Made by a program: the position numbers and the translations under genes. From Paraurantiacibacter namhicola (lineage in GTDB: Bacteria; Pseudomonadota; Alphaproteobacteria; Sphingomonadales; Sphingomonadaceae): a stretch of DNA of 64,000 bases. The DNA is taken from NCBI RefSeq assembly GCF_001687545.1, contig NZ_CP016545.1, positions 620,001 through 684,000 on the forward strand. Reading direction: 5' to 3'. Positions 24,910-34,115 of this stretch are shown here, piece by piece (the first letter of the stretch is position 1; each line of letters opens with the position of its first letter). Under the pieces are notes generated by a model. It did not search any database. It was not told the origin of the DNA and saw nothing but the letters and a program-made list of their open reading frames with translations.

Positions 24910-26730
24910 TCAGATAGGCTTGCAGGCGTCGTCCAGCCATTCGCGGTCCGCGCCTTCCAGCTGCGGGGCGAGCACCCCGTGCACCTTCGCGTGATAGCTG
25001 TTCCACCATGCGCGCTCGTCGGCGTCCAGCAGGTCCACATCGAGCATGTTGCGCGCGATGGGAACCAGGGTCAGCGTCTCGAAGCCAAGCCATTCGCCCG
25101 CATCCGCATTGGCGATTTCGCGCTTCTCGGTCAGCACCAGGTTCTCGATCCGGATGCCGTATTCGCCGGCCTTGTAATATCCCGGCTCGTTGGAGAGGAT
25201 CATGCCTTCCAGCAGCGGCTGGGCCGTCCCGGCATAGGCGCCGCCGGGCTTGGCGATGCGCTGCGGGCCTTCGTGCACCATCAGGAAGCTGCCCACGCCG
25301 TGGCCCGTGCCATGGGCATAGTCGCAGCCGGCCTGCCACAGATGCATGCGGGCAATCGCGTCCAGCTGGCCGCCCTGCGTGCCTGCGGGGAAGACCTGCC
25401 GGTCCAGCGCGATATGGCCCTTCAGCACGCGGGTGAAGCGGTCGCGCACTTCGGCGGGCGGGTTTGCCGCATCGCCCTCGCCCGCGATCCACACGGTGCG
25501 GGTAATGTCGGTCGTGCCGTCGGGATATTGCCCGCCGCTATCGACCAGATACACGCTGCCGGGGGCGAGCGGGATATTGCTGTCCTCGTCCACCCGATAA
25601 TGCGGGCTGGCGCCGTGCGGGCCGGCGGCGGAGATCGTGTCGAAGCTGAGGTCTCGCAGGTCGCCATGCGCCTGGCGGAATTCCTGCAGCCGGGCGGCGG
25701 CGGAAAGCTCGTCCACACCGCCCTTGGGGCCTTCGACTTCCAGCCAGCGCAGGAAGCGGGCAACGGCCGCCCCGTCTCGCGCCTGTGCATCGCGGTGGCC
25801 CTGCTGCTCGGCGGGGTTCTTCTGCGCTTTCGGGAGGATGGCCGGATCGGTCACCGCGACAGGGCTGGCCCCGCCATCTTCCAAGGCCTGGAAAATCCCC
25901 GCGACGCCGTAATTGGGATCGACCGCCACGCGCTTGCCCTTCAGCCCGGACAGCGAGCCTTCGAAGGCATCGCGCGGCGTGATGCGCACTGCGTTGCCGA
26001 GCGACTGGCGGACTTCATCGTCCACCTTGTCTTCCTTGATGAACCATTCCGCCGTGCCATCCGCGTGCACCAGCAGGTAGCTGAGCGCGACCGGCGTGCG
26101 CGGCACGTCCTTGCCGCGGATGTTCAGCGTCCATGCCACGGAGTCGAGCGCGGAGATGACCGCCGCGTCCAGCTTCTTGGCCTTCAGCCATTCGGCAATC
26201 TCGCTGCGCTTGGCGCTTGAGGAGCGCCCGGCATGCTCGTTCGCCTGGACGAAAGCCTTGGCCGGGCTCGGCTCGGGCCGGTCCTGCCACACGGCATCGA
26301 TCGGATTGCCATCGACCGGCACCAGCGTGATGCCATGCTCGGCCAGCTTTTCCGTCATGCTGGAGACCCAGCCGCGCGTGTGCAGCCACGCATCATAACC
26401 GATGCGCGAGCCTTCCGCTGCATTCGCGCCGATCCAGTCGGCCGGATCGTCCTGCGGGACGCCCTTGTATTCATACAGCTTGCCGTCGACCTGTTCGGTC
26501 ACCTGCAGCGTGTAGCGGCCGTCCACGAACATGGCCGCATTGTCCTTCAGCACCACCGCGCTGCCCGCGCTGCCGGCAAAGCCCGTCAGCCATTGCAGCC
26601 GCTGCGCATAATCGCCGACATATTCGCTCATATGCTCATCGGAAATCGGCACGAAGAAGCCCTGTAAATCGCGGTTGGCGAGTTCGGTCCTCAGCGCATC
26701 GAGGCGGGCTTCGTGGGTCTGCATCAGCAT
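24910..26730 (-). CDS. Xaa-Pro aminopeptidase (M24B, aminopeptidase P)
   Basis: A 606-residue M24 peptidase that removes N-terminal residues preceding proline. The two-metal pita-bread domain is C-terminal: metal Asp residues in LVDSGGQYPDGTTDITRT, His in GTGHGVGSFLMVHEGP, and Glu residues in SNEPGYY and GIRIENL. The N-terminal two creatinase-like domains make it the long, three-domain form similar to eukaryotic cytosolic aminopeptidase P. No signal peptide, so cytosolic. The start is ATG 26730 or 26724. Divergent from oligopeptidase B 124 bases away; both process proline or basic peptides. Confidence 0.93.
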   Translation of the reverse strand: MLMQTHEARLDALRTELANRDLQGFFVPISDEHMSEYVGDYAQRLQWLTGFAGSAGSAVVLKDNAAMFVDGRYTLQVTEQVDGKLYEYKGVPQDDPADWIGANAAEGSRIGYDAWLHTRGWVSSMTEKLAEHGITLVPVDGNPIDAVWQDRPEPSPAKAFVQANEHAGRSSSAKRSEIAEWLKAKKLDAAVISALDSVAWTLNIRGKDVPRTPVALSYLLVHADGTAEWFIKEDKVDDEVRQSLGNAVRITPRDAFEGSLSGLKGKRVAVDPNYGVAGIFQALEDGGASPVAVTDPAILPKAQKNPAEQQGHRDAQARDGAAVARFLRWLEVEGPKGGVDELSAAARLQEFRQAHGDLRDLSFDTISAAGPHGASPHYRVDEDSNIPLAPGSVYLVDSGGQYPDGTTDITRTVWIAGEGDAANPPAEVRDRFTRVLKGHIALDRQVFPAGTQGGQLDAIARMHLWQAGCDYAHGTGHGVGSFLMVHEGPQRIAKPGGAYAGTAQPLLEGMILSNEPGYYKAGEYGIRIENLVLTEKREIANADAGEWLGFETLTLVPIARNMLDVDLLDADERAWWNSYHAKVHGVLAPQLEGADREWLDDACKPI

Positions 26731-26854
26731 GGCGGCAACTTTCGGTTCGTATGAAACTATCCGCCTACAGGCATAGGCCGGTTGCCGCGGCTTTTCCAGC
26801 GAAGCGGCGCGCGGCCATCTTCCCTCGCGCGCCAAAGCCATTAAGTGGGCTGGC

Positions 26855-28927
26855 ATGACAGACCAGACCATCCAGCCGCCGCGCGCGGTGAAGAAGCCGT
26901 CCTCCGCCACGCATCACGGCATCACGATCACCGACGATTACGCCTGGCTGCGCGATCCCGGCTATCCGGAGGTGAAGGACGCGGCGATCCTGGCACATCT
27001 GGAAGCGGAAAACGCCTGGTTCGAGCAGCGGATGAAGCCGCATGAGGGCACGGTCGAGGCGCTGTTCAGGGAAATGCGCGCGCGCATCAAGGAAGCGGAC
27101 AAGTCCGTCCCGCAGAAGGATGGTGACTGGCTATACTGGATCGAGTTCGAGGAAGGCGCCGAATACAAGAAGTGGTGGCGCCGCCATGTCGATGCGGCAG
27201 ACGATGGCAGAGCGGACCAGCTCATCCTCGACGAGGTCGCCCTGGCAGAGGGGAAGGAATATTTCCGGCTGGGCGCGCTGTCGGTCAGCAAGGATGGCAC
27301 CATGCTGGCCTATTCGGTCGATGATAACGGGTCGGAACGGTACACGGCAAAGGTCAAGAATCTCCAGAATGGTGAAATGCTCGCCGATGAGATACCCGGC
27401 ACGCTATCCTCGCTGGTCTGGTGCGCGAATGACCGGGCGCTGGTCTATTCGCTGGCGAACGAGCAATGGCGCACGGACAATGCGCGGCTGCACTGGCTGG
27501 GCCAGCGAGCCGAGGACGACACCGAGATCTTCCACGAGGACGACGAGGGCTTCCGCGTCTCCGCCGGGCTTTCCGCGCAGGATGACTGGATCGTCATCTC
27601 CACCGGGGACCACGAAACGGGCGAGGCCTGGCTGGTCCCGGCGGACGATCCCACCGCGCCGCCGCGCTGCGTGAAGCCGCGCGAAAAGGGCGTCGAATAC
27701 GATTGCGATATCCGCGAAGGCACCGTCTGGGTGTTGGCCAATGACACGCATGAGAACTTCCGCGTGGCAAATGCTCCGCTCGGCACGCCGGACCGCTGGG
27801 AAACCGTGGTCGAGGGGACGGACGCGCATTATCTGACCGGTTTCGAACTGTTCCGCGATTTCTGGGTGCTCGACGGGCGGCTTGGCGGTCTCGACCGGAT
27901 CGAGCTGCGCTATTACGACGACCCGTCGCGGATCGAGCCGGTGGAATTTCCTGAGGCCAGCTACACCGCGGGGCTCGGCAGCAATCCGGAATACGGCCAG
28001 ACCGTGCTGCGCCTCTCCTACGAAAGCATGATCAGCCCGGCGAGCACTTACGATCACGATGTCGCGGGCCAGCAACTGACGCTGCTGAAGCGGCAGGAAA
28101 TCCCCTCCGGCTACGAGCGCGAGCTTTACGCGACCGAGCGGCTGGAGATCACCGCGCGTGACGGCACGGCGATACCGGTCAGCGTGATGTACCGAAAAGA
28201 CCGGGAAGGTTCTGGCCCACTTCACCTTTATGGTTACGGCGCTTACGGTATCGCCATCCCGCCCGGCTTCTCCACCACTCGCCTCAGCCTGGTGGATCGC
28301 GGCTTTGCCTATGCCATCGCGCATATCCGCGGCGGGGACGATCTGGGGCGCGCCTGGTACAAGGCAGGCAAGTTGGAAAGCCGCACCAACGCGTTCACCG
28401 ATTTCGTGGACGTGGCGCAGGGTCTGGTCGAGCGCGGCCTGACCGAGAAGGGCCGCATCAGCATCTCCGGCGGCAGCGCGGGTGGCGAGCTGATGGGCGC
28501 GGTTATCAATTCCGACCCGGAATTGTGGGGCGCGGTGGTGGCGCATGTGCCCTTCGTGGACGTGCTCGCCACCATGCTAGACGCGACGCTTCCGCTGACG
28601 CCGGGCGAATGGCCCGAATGGGGCAACCCGATCGAGGACAAGGCCGCGTTCGAGCTGATCCGCAGCTACAGCCCCTATGACAATGTCCGCGCGCAGGATT
28701 ACCCGCCGCTGATGGTCACCGCCGGCCTCAACGATCCGCGCGTCACCTATTGGGAGCCTGCCAAATGGGTCGCCCGCCTGCGCGAGCTGAAGACGGATGC
28801 GAACGAGCTGGTCCTGAAGACCAATATGGGCGCAGGGCACGGCGGCAAGTCCGGCCGCTTCCAGAGCCTGCACGAGACAGCCGAGGAATTCGCCTTCATC
28901 CTGTGGCAGATGGGAGTGGAGGCATGA
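26855..28927 (+). CDS. ptrB: Oligopeptidase B (S9A serine peptidase)
   Basis: A 690-residue prolyl-oligopeptidase-family enzyme cutting short peptides after Arg or Lys. An N-terminal beta-propeller (about 75-410) is followed by the alpha/beta hydrolase domain. Catalytic Ser541 is in GGSAGGELMG, Asp in AGLNDPRV and His in GAGHGGKSGRF. No signal peptide, so cytosolic. The stop overlaps the start of the thioesterase gene by 4 bases (ATGA). Confidence 0.94.
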   Translation: MTDQTIQPPRAVKKPSSATHHGITITDDYAWLRDPGYPEVKDAAILAHLEAENAWFEQRMKPHEGTVEALFREMRARIKEADKSVPQKDGDWLYWIEFEEGAEYKKWWRRHVDAADDGRADQLILDEVALAEGKEYFRLGALSVSKDGTMLAYSVDDNGSERYTAKVKNLQNGEMLADEIPGTLSSLVWCANDRALVYSLANEQWRTDNARLHWLGQRAEDDTEIFHEDDEGFRVSAGLSAQDDWIVISTGDHETGEAWLVPADDPTAPPRCVKPREKGVEYDCDIREGTVWVLANDTHENFRVANAPLGTPDRWETVVEGTDAHYLTGFELFRDFWVLDGRLGGLDRIELRYYDDPSRIEPVEFPEASYTAGLGSNPEYGQTVLRLSYESMISPASTYDHDVAGQQLTLLKRQEIPSGYERELYATERLEITARDGTAIPVSVMYRKDREGSGPLHLYGYGAYGIAIPPGFSTTRLSLVDRGFAYAIAHIRGGDDLGRAWYKAGKLESRTNAFTDFVDVAQGLVERGLTEKGRISISGGSAGGELMGAVINSDPELWGAVVAHVPFVDVLATMLDATLPLTPGEWPEWGNPIEDKAAFELIRSYSPYDNVRAQDYPPLMVTAGLNDPRVTYWEPAKWVARLRELKTDANELVLKTNMGAGHGGKSGRFQSLHETAEEFAFILWQMGVEA

Positions 28928-29328
28928 GCTCCTCCAGCTTCACGATGAGCTTCACCGCCGCCCCGGAAGACATCGACATCAACGGCCACGTCAACAACGC
29001 GGTCTGGGTGCGCTGGATGGAGGAGGTTGCCACTACGCACTGGAACAGCATTGCGGACGAGGCGCACCGCGAGGCCTATGCCTGGTTCGTCACCCGGCAC
29101 GAGATCGATTACCGCGGCAATATCGTGGAAGGCGAGACGACCGAAGCGACCACCGAGATCGGCAAGGCGCCCACCGGCGCGCGGTTCGAGCGGCGCACCA
29201 CCTTCCGCAATGCCGAGGGCAAGCCCATCGTCCGCGCCGTCACGAGCTGGGCCATGATCGACCGGTCCACCGGCAAGATCATGCGCGTGCCCAAGGATGT
29301 CGCGGCGCAGTTCGTGCCCAAGGCCTGA
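28924..29328 (+). CDS. Acyl-CoA thioesterase, hotdog fold (4HBT/YbgC-like)
   Basis: 134 residues of single hotdog domain. The active-site segment DINGHVNNAVWVRWMEE matches the 4-hydroxybenzoyl-CoA thioesterase family pattern with Asp and Asn in the first helix. Relatives hydrolyse acyl-CoA or acyl-ACP; the acyl substrate is not predictable. The ATG at 28924 overlaps the ptrB stop, so it is translationally coupled to a peptidase with no obvious metabolic link. Confidence 0.87.
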   Translation: MSSSSFTMSFTAAPEDIDINGHVNNAVWVRWMEEVATTHWNSIADEAHREAYAWFVTRHEIDYRGNIVEGETTEATTEIGKAPTGARFERRTTFRNAEGKPIVRAVTSWAMIDRSTGKIMRVPKDVAAQFVPKA

Positions 29329-29337
29329 GCCAGCGCG

Positions 29338-29563
29338 CTGCAAGACCTTAACGCGCCGCCATTGACTTTGTGCGGTGCAGCATCCACATGGGCCGCGAGC
29401 CGGGCCTTTCGATAGGGCAGCGTGAATGGGCGGACCTTCCGCCGCAGCCCCCACCCGGCATCCCTGACAGAGCCTCCCTTGTCACGCGGGTCGTTCACGA
29501 ACCCGCCACTCGTGCGCCATTTCGGCTGCGCGGGACGGCTTTGCACATGAGTACATATCAGAC
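29338..29563 (+). promoter_or_regulatory. Leader of the RhlE-like helicase gene with hairpin and six-codon upstream ORF
   Basis: This 226-base gap has a TTGACT box (29362-29367), a 9-bp bulged hairpin at 29486-29506, and a tiny ORF of six codons (MSTYQT) at 29547-29567 whose stop overlaps the helicase ATG in ATGA. The helicase ATG itself has no clear ribosome site. Long leaders are common for cold-responsive DEAD-box genes; regulation here is inferred. Confidence 0.35.
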
Positions 29564-30949
29564 ATGAAATTCAACGAACTCGGACTTTCAAAGTCCATCC
29601 AGCAGGCGCTCGCCCACAAGGGTTACGACACGCCTACGCCGATCCAGGCCCAGTCCATCCCGCTGCTGCTGAAGGGTGAAGACCTCCTCGGCATCGCGCA
29701 GACCGGCACCGGCAAGACGGCGGCCTTCATGCTGCCCAGCATCCAGCACTTGGCGCAGGACGACCGCGAGCCCAGCCCGCGCTCCTGCCGCAAGCTGGTG
29801 CTTGCTCCCACACGCGAACTGGTCGGCCAGATTGCCGCCAATGCGCGCGAATACGGGGCGCTTTCCGCACTGCGCGTCGCCAGCATCGTGGGCGGCACCT
29901 CGGTCAACAAGGACAAGCAGAAGCTGGCCCGCGGCGTCGACATTCTCGTCGCCACGCCCGGCCGGCTGGAAGACCTCATCAGCCAGAAGGCGCTGAAGCT
30001 GGACAGCACGCAGATCCTGGTGCTGGACGAAGCGGACCAGATGCTGGACCTCGGCTTCATCCATGCGCTGAAGCGCATCGTGGCGCTGCTGCCGAAGGAC
30101 CGCCAGACGCTGCTGTTCTCCGCCACCATGCCCAAGGCGATCAAGCAGCTGGCCAGCCAGTACCTGACCAATCCGAAGCAGGTTTCCGTCGCCCCCGCTG
30201 CCACCACGGCGGAGCGGGTGGACCAGTTCGTCTGCTTCCTGAACCAGGGTGAAAAGCAGGCGCTGCTGACCCTTTCCATCCGCAAGGGCATGGAAAGCGG
30301 CGAAATGGACCGCGTGCTGGTGTTCACCCGCACGAAGCACGGCGCTGACCGCGTAGTGAAGAAGCTCGGCCGCATGGGGATCGAGGCGAATGCCATCCAC
30401 GGCAACAAGTCGCAGCCCCAGCGCGAGCGCAGCCTCGCCGCCTTCCGCAGCGGCAAGGTGCCGATCCTGGTGGCGACAGACATCGCCGCGCGCGGGATCG
30501 ACATTCCAGGCGTGTCGCACGTCTTCAATTTCGAGCTGCCCAATGTGCCAGAACAATATGTCCACCGCATCGGCCGCACCGCGCGTGCCGGCGCATCGGG
30601 CGTGGCGATTGCCTTCTGCGCCCCGGACGAGCGCGATTACCTGCGCGACATCCAGAAGCTGACCGGCATCACGCTGGGCAAGGTCCCGCTGCCTTCAGGC
30701 TTCCGCGAGGCGGTCGACGCAGTGGAGGCCAGCGCCACGGCGCCCTTCCGACAGGAAGACGGCAACCGCCCCGAACACAACCGCCCGCTCGGCCGCAAGC
30801 CGAAGCCCAGCGCCAAGCCCAAACCCCGGCACAACCGCCGCGGACCGGGCGGCGCCCAGGGACAGGCTGGTGGACAGGGCGGCGGCCAGGGTAGCCAGGG
30901 CGGCGGCAACCGCAACCGCCGCCGCAAGCAGCGCGACACCGCAGGCTGA
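29564..30949 (+). CDS. DEAD-box ATP-dependent RNA helicase (RhlE type)
   Basis: A 461-residue RNA helicase. Q motif near residues 4-30 (FNELGLS...PTPIQAQSIP), Walker A AQTGTGKT near 45-52, PTREL, TPGRLED, DEAD within VLDEADQMLDLGF, SATMP, and motif VI HRIGRTARAG. The C-terminal 80 residues are an RNA-binding tail rich in Gly, Gln, Arg and Lys. Such RhlE proteins help rRNA maturation and RNA turnover, often in the cold. It is a single gene followed by a clear terminator. Confidence 0.94.
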   Translation: MKFNELGLSKSIQQALAHKGYDTPTPIQAQSIPLLLKGEDLLGIAQTGTGKTAAFMLPSIQHLAQDDREPSPRSCRKLVLAPTRELVGQIAANAREYGALSALRVASIVGGTSVNKDKQKLARGVDILVATPGRLEDLISQKALKLDSTQILVLDEADQMLDLGFIHALKRIVALLPKDRQTLLFSATMPKAIKQLASQYLTNPKQVSVAPAATTAERVDQFVCFLNQGEKQALLTLSIRKGMESGEMDRVLVFTRTKHGADRVVKKLGRMGIEANAIHGNKSQPQRERSLAAFRSGKVPILVATDIAARGIDIPGVSHVFNFELPNVPEQYVHRIGRTARAGASGVAIAFCAPDERDYLRDIQKLTGITLGKVPLPSGFREAVDAVEASATAPFRQEDGNRPEHNRPLGRKPKPSAKPKPRHNRRGPGGAQGQAGGQGGGQGSQGGGNRNRRRKQRDTAG

Positions 30950-30994
30950 CGCCTTACCGCATCTGCGCGAACCACAACTCGTGCCTTAAGATGA

Positions 30995-31022
30995 AAAGCC
31001 CCGCTGGAAGGCGGGGCTTTTT
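30995..31022 (+). terminator. Terminator after the RhlE-like helicase gene
   Basis: A perfect 10-bp stem (30995-31004 with 31011-31020) with a six-base loop ends in TTTTT. It lies 45 bases after the helicase stop. Confidence 0.92.
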
Positions 31023-31092
31023 CGTATGCGCATTGTTGTGGCTCGCCCAAGGCTTCAGAAAGAGCCTGCTTACGCGAATGTTCGCGTCGGCC

Positions 31093-31656
31093 TCACGAAG
31101 CAGAAGCGAAGGCGTCTCGGATATCATCGTGCGATATCCGGATCATTTTTGACCTTGATTTGACGATATCGTAACCCGGAGCGTCGAACCTGATACAGAT
31201 GTCGCGCCCGTCTGACTCTATGTCGTAGCTCTCTCGGGCATCTGCACTTCGACTGTACTTGATATCCGGCATTCTATGCCGCGGGACGATATAGACATTG
31301 TAGTGGAACTTGCCGTCCGGTGCTCGCTCCAGAGCTTTCGCCGAACTTGGTACTTCTAAGTCGGCATCGCCACTGCTGAACGGTCCAAATGTCGTCAAGA
31401 AATAGGGGTCAGAGAACGGGCAAAAGTCTGCATGTGCGTAAACGCTGGCGATGTGATCTGCGATCGCAGTGAGGTTCGTTTCAGAGGAAAGCGCAACCTT
31501 CACGTAACGACCATAGTTTGGAGCGCGAACGCCCTCAGGCTTGGGCGCATTCTCGGTCACTGTTAAAGCCTCAACTTCGTAAGTGCCGAGCGGCTGACCA
31601 CAGGAGGCTAAAGCTATCGAAGCTCCGGCGGTCAGAACGAGTTTCGTCCTCTTCAC
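31093..31656 (-). CDS. Predicted lipoprotein of atypically low GC, unknown function
   Basis: From the GTG at 31656 the product is 187 residues with a signal peptide and lipobox LASC (cysteine about residue 19); an ATG at 31707 would add 17 residues before the signal. The mature part is a globular domain with no recognised family. Base composition stands out: three sampled 60-base lines average near 51% GC, against 70% in a sampled ftsK line. Codons rare in the neighbours (ATA, CTA, TCT) are frequent. It lies 56 bases past the ftsK stop, on the same strand. It is probably a recent arrival. Confidence 0.65.
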   Translation of the reverse strand: MKRTKLVLTAGASIALASCGQPLGTYEVEALTVTENAPKPEGVRAPNYGRYVKVALSSETNLTAIADHIASVYAHADFCPFSDPYFLTTFGPFSSGDADLEVPSSAKALERAPDGKFHYNVYIVPRHRMPDIKYSRSADARESYDIESDGRDICIRFDAPGYDIVKSRSKMIRISHDDIRDAFASAS

Positions 31657-31711
31657 GGTTTCAGAGGATTCTTCTTGATGCCGGTATAATCTGCAATTGG
31701 CGATCATGTTT

Positions 31712-34054
31712 TCACAACGGATTCCCGTCCCGGTCGCGGAAGATTTCGCGACGGCCGACGTGGTTGGCCGGGCCGACGAGGCCTTCGCCTTCCATGCGTT
31801 CGATCCATTTGGCGGCGGTGTTGTAGCCTACGCCCATCTGGCGTTGCAGCCAGCTGCCGGACGCTTTCTGGTTCTCGATCACGATCTGGCAGGCCTGGCG
31901 GTATTTGCGCTCCTCGGGATTGTCCGAGGCGGTCAGCTCGTCCTCGAAGCCGAAGCCGCCGTCTTCCGGCTCCTCGGTCACGCTGTCGACGTAAGCGGGC
32001 TCTCCCTGGCCGCGCCAGTGGCTGGCGACCGCTTCCACTTCCTCGTCCGACACGAAGGGGCCGTGCACGCGGGTGAGCGCGCCCGATGACGGCTTGAACA
32101 GCATGTCGCCCTTGCCCAGCAACTGCTCCGCGCCCTGCTCGCCCAGGATGGTCCGGCTGTCGATCCGGCTGGTGACGTTGAAGCTGATGCGGGTGGGCAA
32201 ATTGGCCTTGATGACGCCGGTGATGACATCGACGGACGGGCGCTGTGTCGCCATGATCAGGTGGATGCCCGCGGCGCGCGATTTCTGGGAAAGGCGCTGG
32301 ATAAGCACCTCGATTTCCTTGCCCACGGTCACCATCAGGTCGGCCAGCTCGTCCACGATCAGCACGATCAGCGGCAGTACCTCGTAATCGAGCTGCTCTT
32401 CCTCCACCAACGCCTCGCCGGTTTCGGGGTCGAATCCCGTCTGAACTGCGCGTCCCAATGGCTTGCCCTTGGCTGCGGCGGTGGCGATCCGCTCGTTGAA
32501 GCCGGAGATGTTGCGCGCGCCGATATCGGACATCATGCGATAGCGGCGTTCCATCTCCTCGACCGCCCATTTGAGTGCGCGCACGGACTTGTGCGGCTCC
32601 GTCACCACGGGGCTCAGCAGGTGGGGAATATCGTCATAGCTCTTCAGCTCCAGCACCTTGGGATCGACCAGGATCAGGCGGCACTGGCTGGGATTGAAGC
32701 GGTAAAGCAGGCTCAGCAGGATGGCGTTGAGGCCGACCGACTTGCCCGAACCGGTGGTGCCCGCCACCAGCAAGTGCGGCATGGCGGCTAGGTCCGCGAC
32801 GATGGGCTCGCCGGCAATATCCTTGCCCAGGATGATCGGCAGCGCGCCCTTGTGGCCCTGGAAGGCTTCGGACGCGGCCAGTTCCTTGAAACTGACCATC
32901 TGCCGATCTTTGTTGGGCAGTTCGATGCCCATCACCGTCTTGCCCGGAATGGGGCTGACGCGCGCGGAGATGGCGGACATGTTGCGCGCAATATCCTCGG
33001 CCAGGCCGATGACGCGGCTGGCCTTGATGCCGGGCGCGGGCTCCAGCTCGTACATCGTCACCACCGGGCCGGTGCGCACGGCGGTGATCTCGCCCTTCAC
33101 ATTGAAATCGTCGAGCACGTTTTCCAGCAGGCGGGCGTTGGATTGCAGCGCCGCCTTGTCCAGCACCGGGCGGTTGTCCGGCGGGGCATCTTCCAGCAGG
33201 TCGATGCTGGGCAGTTCGTAATCCGCGAACATGTCCTTCTGCGCGGTCTTGCTGGGCTTTGCTGGGCGCGGCGGGACGGAGGGATCGGCAATTTCGGGGG
33301 CGCGGCGGGGCCTTGCCTCCTCCTCGCCGTCCTGCGGTTCCTCGATCCGCGGCGCGGCGCGTGCGGGCTTTTCCTTCTGCGGCTTGAAGGGGTTTTCCGG
33401 CCCGCGCAGGCTGGGCATGCGGCTAAGCCATTGCGGGCGGGTGAGCAGCGCATCCCAATCCAGCATGAAGACCTTGCCCGCCAGGCTGACCCCGGCAAAG
33501 GCGGCGACCAGCCCTGCCACCAGCAGCGCCCAGAATTGCGCGCCATCGGGCAGCAGCCCGGCTACGCCTTCCAGCGCGCCTGCACCCAGCAGGCCGCCGA
33601 TGCCGCCCCATCCGGCGGGGCGGTTGGTGGTGGCCGGATCGAATGCCAGCGACAGCGCCGTGCCGATCAGCACGATGGCCAGCACCAGCCACCCGACGGT
33701 GCGCCACCACTTGCTGCCGTGCAGCGTCACCTCGTCACCGGCATCGCGCCACAGCTTCATCCCGAAGGCGTAGAACAGCGGCAGCAGCAGGAAGGCCGGC
33801 CAGCCGAACAGGAAATAGGCGCGCTCCGATGCCCAGGCACCGGGGCGACCCATCCAGTTGGCGACCACTTCGCCCGCGGCGGTGGAGGGGCTGGGATCGG
33901 CCTCGGAATAGCTCAGCAGCGACAGGGCGAGGAAGGCGACGCCCGCAAACAGCACCACCGCACCCACCAGCTGCATGGCGCGCCGGGCGGAGCGGCGGAA
34001 GGCCGCTTTCCAGTCCACCGCACCCTTGCGCTGCGTGGCGACGCGTGTTGCCAT
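31712..34054 (-). CDS. ftsK: DNA translocase FtsK
   Basis: A 780-residue septal DNA pump for chromosome dimer resolution and terminus segregation. Four N-terminal membrane segments (about 28-48, 77-98, 118-137 and 172-195) anchor it at the division site. A short Pro/Glu-rich linker (220-300) leads to the motor with Walker A GTTGSGKS at 432-439 and Walker B LIVLIVDELADLM. The C-terminal winged-helix gamma domain, which reads KOPS sites and touches XerD, ends in VGRREIFRDRDG. The linker is short compared with E. coli, as in other alphaproteobacteria. Confidence 0.97.
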   Translation of the reverse strand: MATRVATQRKGAVDWKAAFRRSARRAMQLVGAVVLFAGVAFLALSLLSYSEADPSPSTAAGEVVANWMGRPGAWASERAYFLFGWPAFLLLPLFYAFGMKLWRDAGDEVTLHGSKWWRTVGWLVLAIVLIGTALSLAFDPATTNRPAGWGGIGGLLGAGALEGVAGLLPDGAQFWALLVAGLVAAFAGVSLAGKVFMLDWDALLTRPQWLSRMPSLRGPENPFKPQKEKPARAAPRIEEPQDGEEEARPRRAPEIADPSVPPRPAKPSKTAQKDMFADYELPSIDLLEDAPPDNRPVLDKAALQSNARLLENVLDDFNVKGEITAVRTGPVVTMYELEPAPGIKASRVIGLAEDIARNMSAISARVSPIPGKTVMGIELPNKDRQMVSFKELAASEAFQGHKGALPIILGKDIAGEPIVADLAAMPHLLVAGTTGSGKSVGLNAILLSLLYRFNPSQCRLILVDPKVLELKSYDDIPHLLSPVVTEPHKSVRALKWAVEEMERRYRMMSDIGARNISGFNERIATAAAKGKPLGRAVQTGFDPETGEALVEEEQLDYEVLPLIVLIVDELADLMVTVGKEIEVLIQRLSQKSRAAGIHLIMATQRPSVDVITGVIKANLPTRISFNVTSRIDSRTILGEQGAEQLLGKGDMLFKPSSGALTRVHGPFVSDEEVEAVASHWRGQGEPAYVDSVTEEPEDGGFGFEDELTASDNPEERKYRQACQIVIENQKASGSWLQRQMGVGYNTAAKWIERMEGEGLVGPANHVGRREIFRDRDGNPL

Positions 34055-34115
34055 CGTCCGTGTAATCCTCGTCCAAAGTCCCGAATTGGCACCATCGGCC
34101 CTCGCGGACTCGCCG

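Noticed and set aside
23986-26220. Open frame of 744 codons on the plus strand
   Set aside because: It runs antisense to the response regulator, EF-hand and aminopeptidase P genes and crosses their intergenic gaps. No recognisable domain; an artefact of high GC.
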